DNA of 64,000 nt. Source: JBAIYU01 sp036763085 (GTDB lineage Bacteria; Bacillota; Negativicutes; DSM-1736; Dendrosporobacteraceae). Each line of letters opens with the position of its first letter. Within the stretch, counting starts at the first letter, position 1. Under the pieces are notes generated by a model, which had not been told where the DNA came from, did no database searches, and saw nothing but the letters and a program-made list of their open reading frames with translations. Positions 61,722 to 64,000 of the stretch are shown here, in pieces. Made by a program: the position numbers and the translations under genes. Where the stretch lies: positions 91,317 through 155,316 of the forward strand of contig NZ_JBAIYU010000032.1 of assembly GCF_036763085.1 (NCBI RefSeq), written 5' to 3'.

Positions 61722-62174
61722 GTGAAACTAGTCGGAAGGCACTTAACAGTAGATATGTATGGATGCAGCTTCGAAGCCTTAGATAACCTCGATTCTATCA
61801 AACATGCCATTTTTGCTGGAATACAAGAAGCTAACTTAAACTTGCTCGAATTTTCTTCTCACAAATTCGAACCACATGGTGTTACCGCTTTGGCATTGTT
61901 AAATAGGAGTCATATGAATGTTCATACTTACCCGGATTTAGGCTATGCCGCTATTGATATCTTTACATGCGAAACTAATGCAAGTCCTGAAAAAGCAGTG
62001 CAAGCCCTAAAAAGTTATCTTAAACCTGAAAAAGTTAAAACAACACACGTTAAACGCGGTGACTTTGGTTCGGTAAAGGATATGAAGCCCAAGACCAAAG
62101 TAACAGTTGCACCAATTAGACGTATTAAGAATACAAGCGCAAAAGTTATAAAAATGCTTTCTCGGTCCAAATAA
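61722..62174 (+). CDS. AdoMet decarboxylase (SpeD) homologue with an atypical cleavage site
   Basis: The 150-residue product matches class 1b SpeD proenzymes: Ser63 (pyruvoyl former), His68 and Cys83 are all in place (SHMNVHTYP; DIFTC). But the residue before Ser63 is Arg (LNRSHM), where AdoMet decarboxylases have Glu. The C terminus has a basic tail of about 35 residues. Some SpeD homologues are now known to decarboxylate ornithine or arginine instead, so the substrate is open. The GTG at 61722 follows AAAGGGG by 8 nt. Confidence 0.8.
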   Translation: MKLVGRHLTVDMYGCSFEALDNLDSIKHAIFAGIQEANLNLLEFSSHKFEPHGVTALALLNRSHMNVHTYPDLGYAAIDIFTCETNASPEKAVQALKSYLKPEKVKTTHVKRGDFGSVKDMKPKTKVTVAPIRRIKNTSAKVIKMLSRSK

Positions 62175-62184
62175 ATAATAACCC

Positions 62185-62215
62185 AAAAGTCTGAGTAAAC
62201 CCTACTCGGACTTTT
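62185..62215 (+). terminator. Terminator of the SpeD homologue
   Basis: A 13-bp stem (AAAAGTCTGAGTA/TACTCGGACTTTT, one G-U) with a 5-nt loop and the tail ATATTTT. It lies 10 bp after the stop. Confidence 0.88.
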
Positions 62216-62308
62216 ATATTTTAAAAGCATAAGCTATGCTGCTTTTTTTATTATGTCTATTAATACTATAGAAATGTATCAATGTTATTAAGATCATATG
62301 ATAAAGAA

Positions 62309-62336
62309 AAATCCCTGGAAACTAGCCCAAGGATTT
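62309..62336 (-). terminator. Terminator of the carbonic anhydrase gene
   Basis: A 10-bp stem (AAATCCTTGG/CCAGGGATTT, one G-U) with an 8-nt loop and TTCTTT tail on the minus strand. Confidence 0.85.
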
Positions 62337-62349
62337 ACACTGCTTCTTG

Positions 62350-62922
62350 TTATTTTATATTTGCTGCACTATAGCCGTCCACTATAACTTCGATTTTACC
62401 AGTGCGCGGATGAAACATTAATCCATGAACAGGAACATCTTTAGGAATTAACGGGTTAGTGCGGATTTTTTCTACAACTTCTTTAACATTGTCTTCTGGA
62501 TGGTGGAAAGTATCAAGCCATTTCTCCATAGAGTGTTCCACCATTTTAATTGCATCCGGCGATATTCCTCGTGCAAGCATTTTCGCAGTCAAACCTTGTG
62601 ATGTTGTGTTAGCCATACCACAATCATGGTGCCCAATAACAATGATTTCATTTACCCCAAGTTCAAAAACACTTAGGATTAAACTACGCATTATAGCCTC
62701 AAAAGGACCAGTGATTGTATTGCCGGCGTTCTTTATCATTTTTGCCTCGCCACGCCCTAGACCTAATGCTGGCTCTAAAAATTCAACTAGCCTTGTATCC
62801 ATACATGTGAAGATCGCAAGATGACGGTTAGGCATTTTATCATTTTCTTCAGATTCATATGATGATGGCAGATGTTCTACAAACTGCCGATTAGCCGCAA
62901 GTATTTGTTCTAAGCTATTCAT
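62350..62922 (-). CDS. Beta-class carbonic anhydrase
   Basis: Hydrates CO2 to bicarbonate. The 190-residue product has zinc ligands in CMDTR and HHDCG (Cys-Asp-Arg and His-x-x-Cys). ATG at 62922 after AGGAGG, with its own promoter. No nearby sulfate, cyanate or carboxylase genes suggest a specialised role. Confidence 0.93.
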   Translation of the reverse strand: MNSLEQILAANRQFVEHLPSSYESEENDKMPNRHLAIFTCMDTRLVEFLEPALGLGRGEAKMIKNAGNTITGPFEAIMRSLILSVFELGVNEIIVIGHHDCGMANTTSQGLTAKMLARGISPDAIKMVEHSMEKWLDTFHHPEDNVKEVVEKIRTNPLIPKDVPVHGLMFHPRTGKIEVIVDGYSAANIK

Positions 62923-62981
62923 ATCATTGTCCTCCTGCATTTTATTAGCTAGTATGTCCTGAAAAAGTACTACACAATTAA

Positions 62982-63010
62982 ATTATATCTAAAAATGCTA
63001 ATTCTGTAAA
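62982..63010 (-). promoter_or_regulatory. Carbonic anhydrase promoter
   Basis: TTTACA (63010-63005), 17 bp, TATAAT (62987-62982) on the minus strand, about 60 bp before the start codon. Confidence 0.82.
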
Positions 63011-63189
63011 CGATATGGATTATATTCATAACTATTCGAATATTTAGTTACATATGTCTACCTCGTAGCAACATAGTAGCTAATTTTAAAATACTCGATT
63101 TGAATGGCCAGATGAGCTTAGATTGTCCAGTTAGCGACGGCGATGCTATTTAAGATAGATACCATACCCCTCTAAGACGGTTCATTAGA

Positions 63190-63222
63190 AACGAAGGAAT
63201 GGAACAGGTGGCACCCAGCTTA
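63190..63222 (-). pseudogene. 5S rRNA remnant, copy 3 (5' fragment)
   Basis: About 20 bases (around 63196-63216, containing GAACAGGTGG on the plus strand) match the 5' half of the 5S gene. The rest of 63010-63230 shows no gene. It follows the second rRNA-type terminator. Confidence 0.5.
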
Positions 63223-63230
63223 ACATAGCA

Positions 63231-63259
63231 AAAAGCACTTACCATTGGTAAGTGCTTTT
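63231..63259 (-). terminator. rRNA-type terminator, second copy
   Basis: A 13-bp stem (AAAAGCACTTACC/GGTAAGTGCTTTT) with a 3-nt loop. It is very like the terminator after the intact 5S gene, and lies just after the split 5S remnant. Confidence 0.88.
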
Positions 63260-63275
63260 CTAATCAGCAGCTTTC

Positions 63276-63606
63276 TATCCTCCCAGGCCGTTTCACCTAG
63301 CGCAATGCCATCCATGGCGCGCTCGGCACTTGGTCCATCCAGGACCATCGGTCGTTCGCTAAGCCGTCCATGGCACTTCCGACACTTGGCCCATCCGGGG
63401 CCGTCGCCAGCCAAGTACTTTCGACGTATAACGTTCTGCTTAAGTAGCTTTATAATATAAACATGTATAGTTTATTACTGCATCTACGTGACCTAAACTA
63501 CTGTTACGATGCTAACTTCGATAGCTTACAATATTGAGGAAGTATATCTTCCTACTTAGTCACTCTCATAGACCACGATGATATGTGAACAGGTGGAGCA
63601 GCCTTG
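63276..63606 (-). pseudogene. 5S rRNA remnant, copy 2, split by an insertion
   Basis: Plus-strand 63276-63294 (TATCCTCCCAGGCCGTTTC) and 63407-63420 (CCAGCCAAGTACTT) are contiguous in the intact 5S gene but here are separated by about 112 bp. A fragment of the 5' half (GAACAGGTGGA) lies near 63588-63598. The middle is unrecognisable. A second terminator copy lies at 63231-63259. Confidence 0.75.
63295..63406. repeat. 112-bp insert made of tandem repeats inside the 5S remnant
   Basis: It contains a 56-bp unit (63307-63362) and a 44-bp partial copy (63363-63406) matching at 34 of 44 positions. Each unit holds short palindromes around CCATGG and TTGG.CCATCC. No coding capacity. It may be a small insertion element or a rRNA spacer repeat. 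Confidence 0.7.
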
Positions 63607-63624
63607 AATATACTAACAAAATAA

Positions 63625-63654
63625 AAAAGCACTCATCAAGCAATGAGTGCTTTT
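63625..63654 (-). terminator. rRNA operon terminator
   Basis: A 12-bp stem (AAAAGCACTCAT/ATGAGTGCTTTT) with a 6-nt loop, followed by TTTATTTTG on the minus strand, directly after 5S. Confidence 0.93.
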
Positions 63655-63656
63655 AA

Positions 63657-63772
63657 ACCGGCATCTACTTATCCTCCCAGGCCGTTTCCAGCCAAGTACT
63701 TTCAGCGTATAAGGGCTTAACTACTGTGTTCGGTATGGGAACAGGTGGAACCCCTTAGCTATCGACACCAGA
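63657..63772 (-). rRNA. rrf: 5S ribosomal RNA
   Basis: About 116 nt. The conserved CCACCTGTTCCCATACCGAA, AAGTACTTGGCTGG and GGCCTGGGAGGATAAGTAG segments are present, and the 5' CTGGTGTC pairs with the 3' GATGCCGG. Lies about 105 bp after the 23S gene. Confidence 0.95.
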
Positions 63773-63876
63773 TATTTAGGTGAATGTCTACTAGAGTACA
63801 TTCCCTGAAAACTTCACAGAAGATAATTTGCATTTTAGTATCATTTCATTCGATGAATCGAATGCTTGATTAGTTA

Positions 63877-64000
63877 AGTCAAGCCCTCGACCTATTAGTA
63901 CCAGTCAGCTGAATCCATTACTGGACTTACACACCTGGCCTATCAACCTTGTCATCTACAAGGGGTCTTACTAGATTACTCTATGAGAGACCTCATCTTA
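63877..64000 (-). rRNA. rrl: 23S ribosomal RNA, 3' end only
   Basis: The minus strand reads AAGGTTGATAGGCCAGGTG, CAGCTGACTGGTACTAATAG and GTCGAGGGCTTGAC, the conserved 3' end of bacterial 23S rRNA. The rest lies beyond the right edge. The exact mature 3' end is uncertain by a few bases. Confidence 0.95.

Noticed and set aside
63295..63406. CRISPR-like repeats
   Set aside because: Only one and a part units, adjacent with no unique spacers; not a CRISPR array.
63220..63460. ORFs on both strands across the 5S remnant insert
   Set aside because: Made of repeat units and 5S/terminator sequence, with no SD or family resemblance.

Overview
The window is a chromosomal segment of a low-GC, spore-forming Firmicute. 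Spore genes (sigH, a SpoIIP amidase), Bacillus/Clostridium-type operon orders, and zinc-type L36, S14 and L33 proteins support this. The gene content would fit a Sporomusa-like member of the Negativicutes, but that placement is inference. Almost everything is on the minus strand, so transcription runs from high to low coordinates. Only five features face the other way: the 47933-48328 gene, a SpoIIP gene with its small partner, and a SpeD homologue, plus their promoters.

Layout in transcription order. (1) 63657-64000: the 3' end of a 23S rRNA gene and a 5S gene, followed by decayed 5S copies, one split by a tandem-repeat insert. (2) 59302-62922: beta-carbonic anhydrase, the SpeD homologue (+), FabK and a flavodiiron protein. 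(3) 49896-59171: a YdjM-like membrane protein, an RlmI-like methyltransferase, then the stress operon ctsR-mcsA-mcsB-clpC followed by radA and disA. A CtsR-type promoter precedes ctsR. (4) 46035-49886: the SpoIIP pair and an unknown gene (+), with CarD and a PIN/TRAM membrane protein (-). (5) 34932-45898: ispDF fusion, a small secreted protein, gltX, a cysteine T-box leader, cysE-cysS-mrnC-thyX, a spacer full of repeats, then rlmB-vanW-yacP-sigH. (6) 30576-34794: two unlike phosphofructokinases, a DUF421 membrane protein and UppP. (7) 29796-30377: six tRNA genes, two of them initiator tRNAs. (8) 26014-29467: rpmG-tRNATrp-secE-nusG-rplK-rplA, an L10 leader, rplJ-rplL. (9) 17740-25526: rpoB-rpoC with its own promoter and leader. 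(10) 1-17368: rplGB-rpsL-rpsG-fusA-tuf and the S10/spc cluster through secY, adk, map, a KOW protein, infA and rpmJ, which runs off the left edge.

The window is therefore mostly the core gene-expression region: RNA polymerase, ribosomal proteins, elongation factors, secretion channel, tRNAs and rRNA. Regulation that can be read directly includes consensus sigma-A promoters, an L10 autoregulatory leader with a terminator, an attenuator-like hairpin before rpoB, a Cys-specific T-box and a CtsR-controlled promoter.

No phage, complete IS element, CRISPR array or obvious new defence system was seen. The less ordinary items are: the eroding 5S array with its insert; the 114-bp palindrome plus degenerate repeats between thyX and rlmB; the SpoIIP gene with altered membrane topology and a small neighbour sharing its N-terminal domain; the SpeD homologue with Arg in place of Glu at the self-cleavage site; the CtsR half-sites with 8-bp spacing; and the tandem PFK genes with different active-site pairs.
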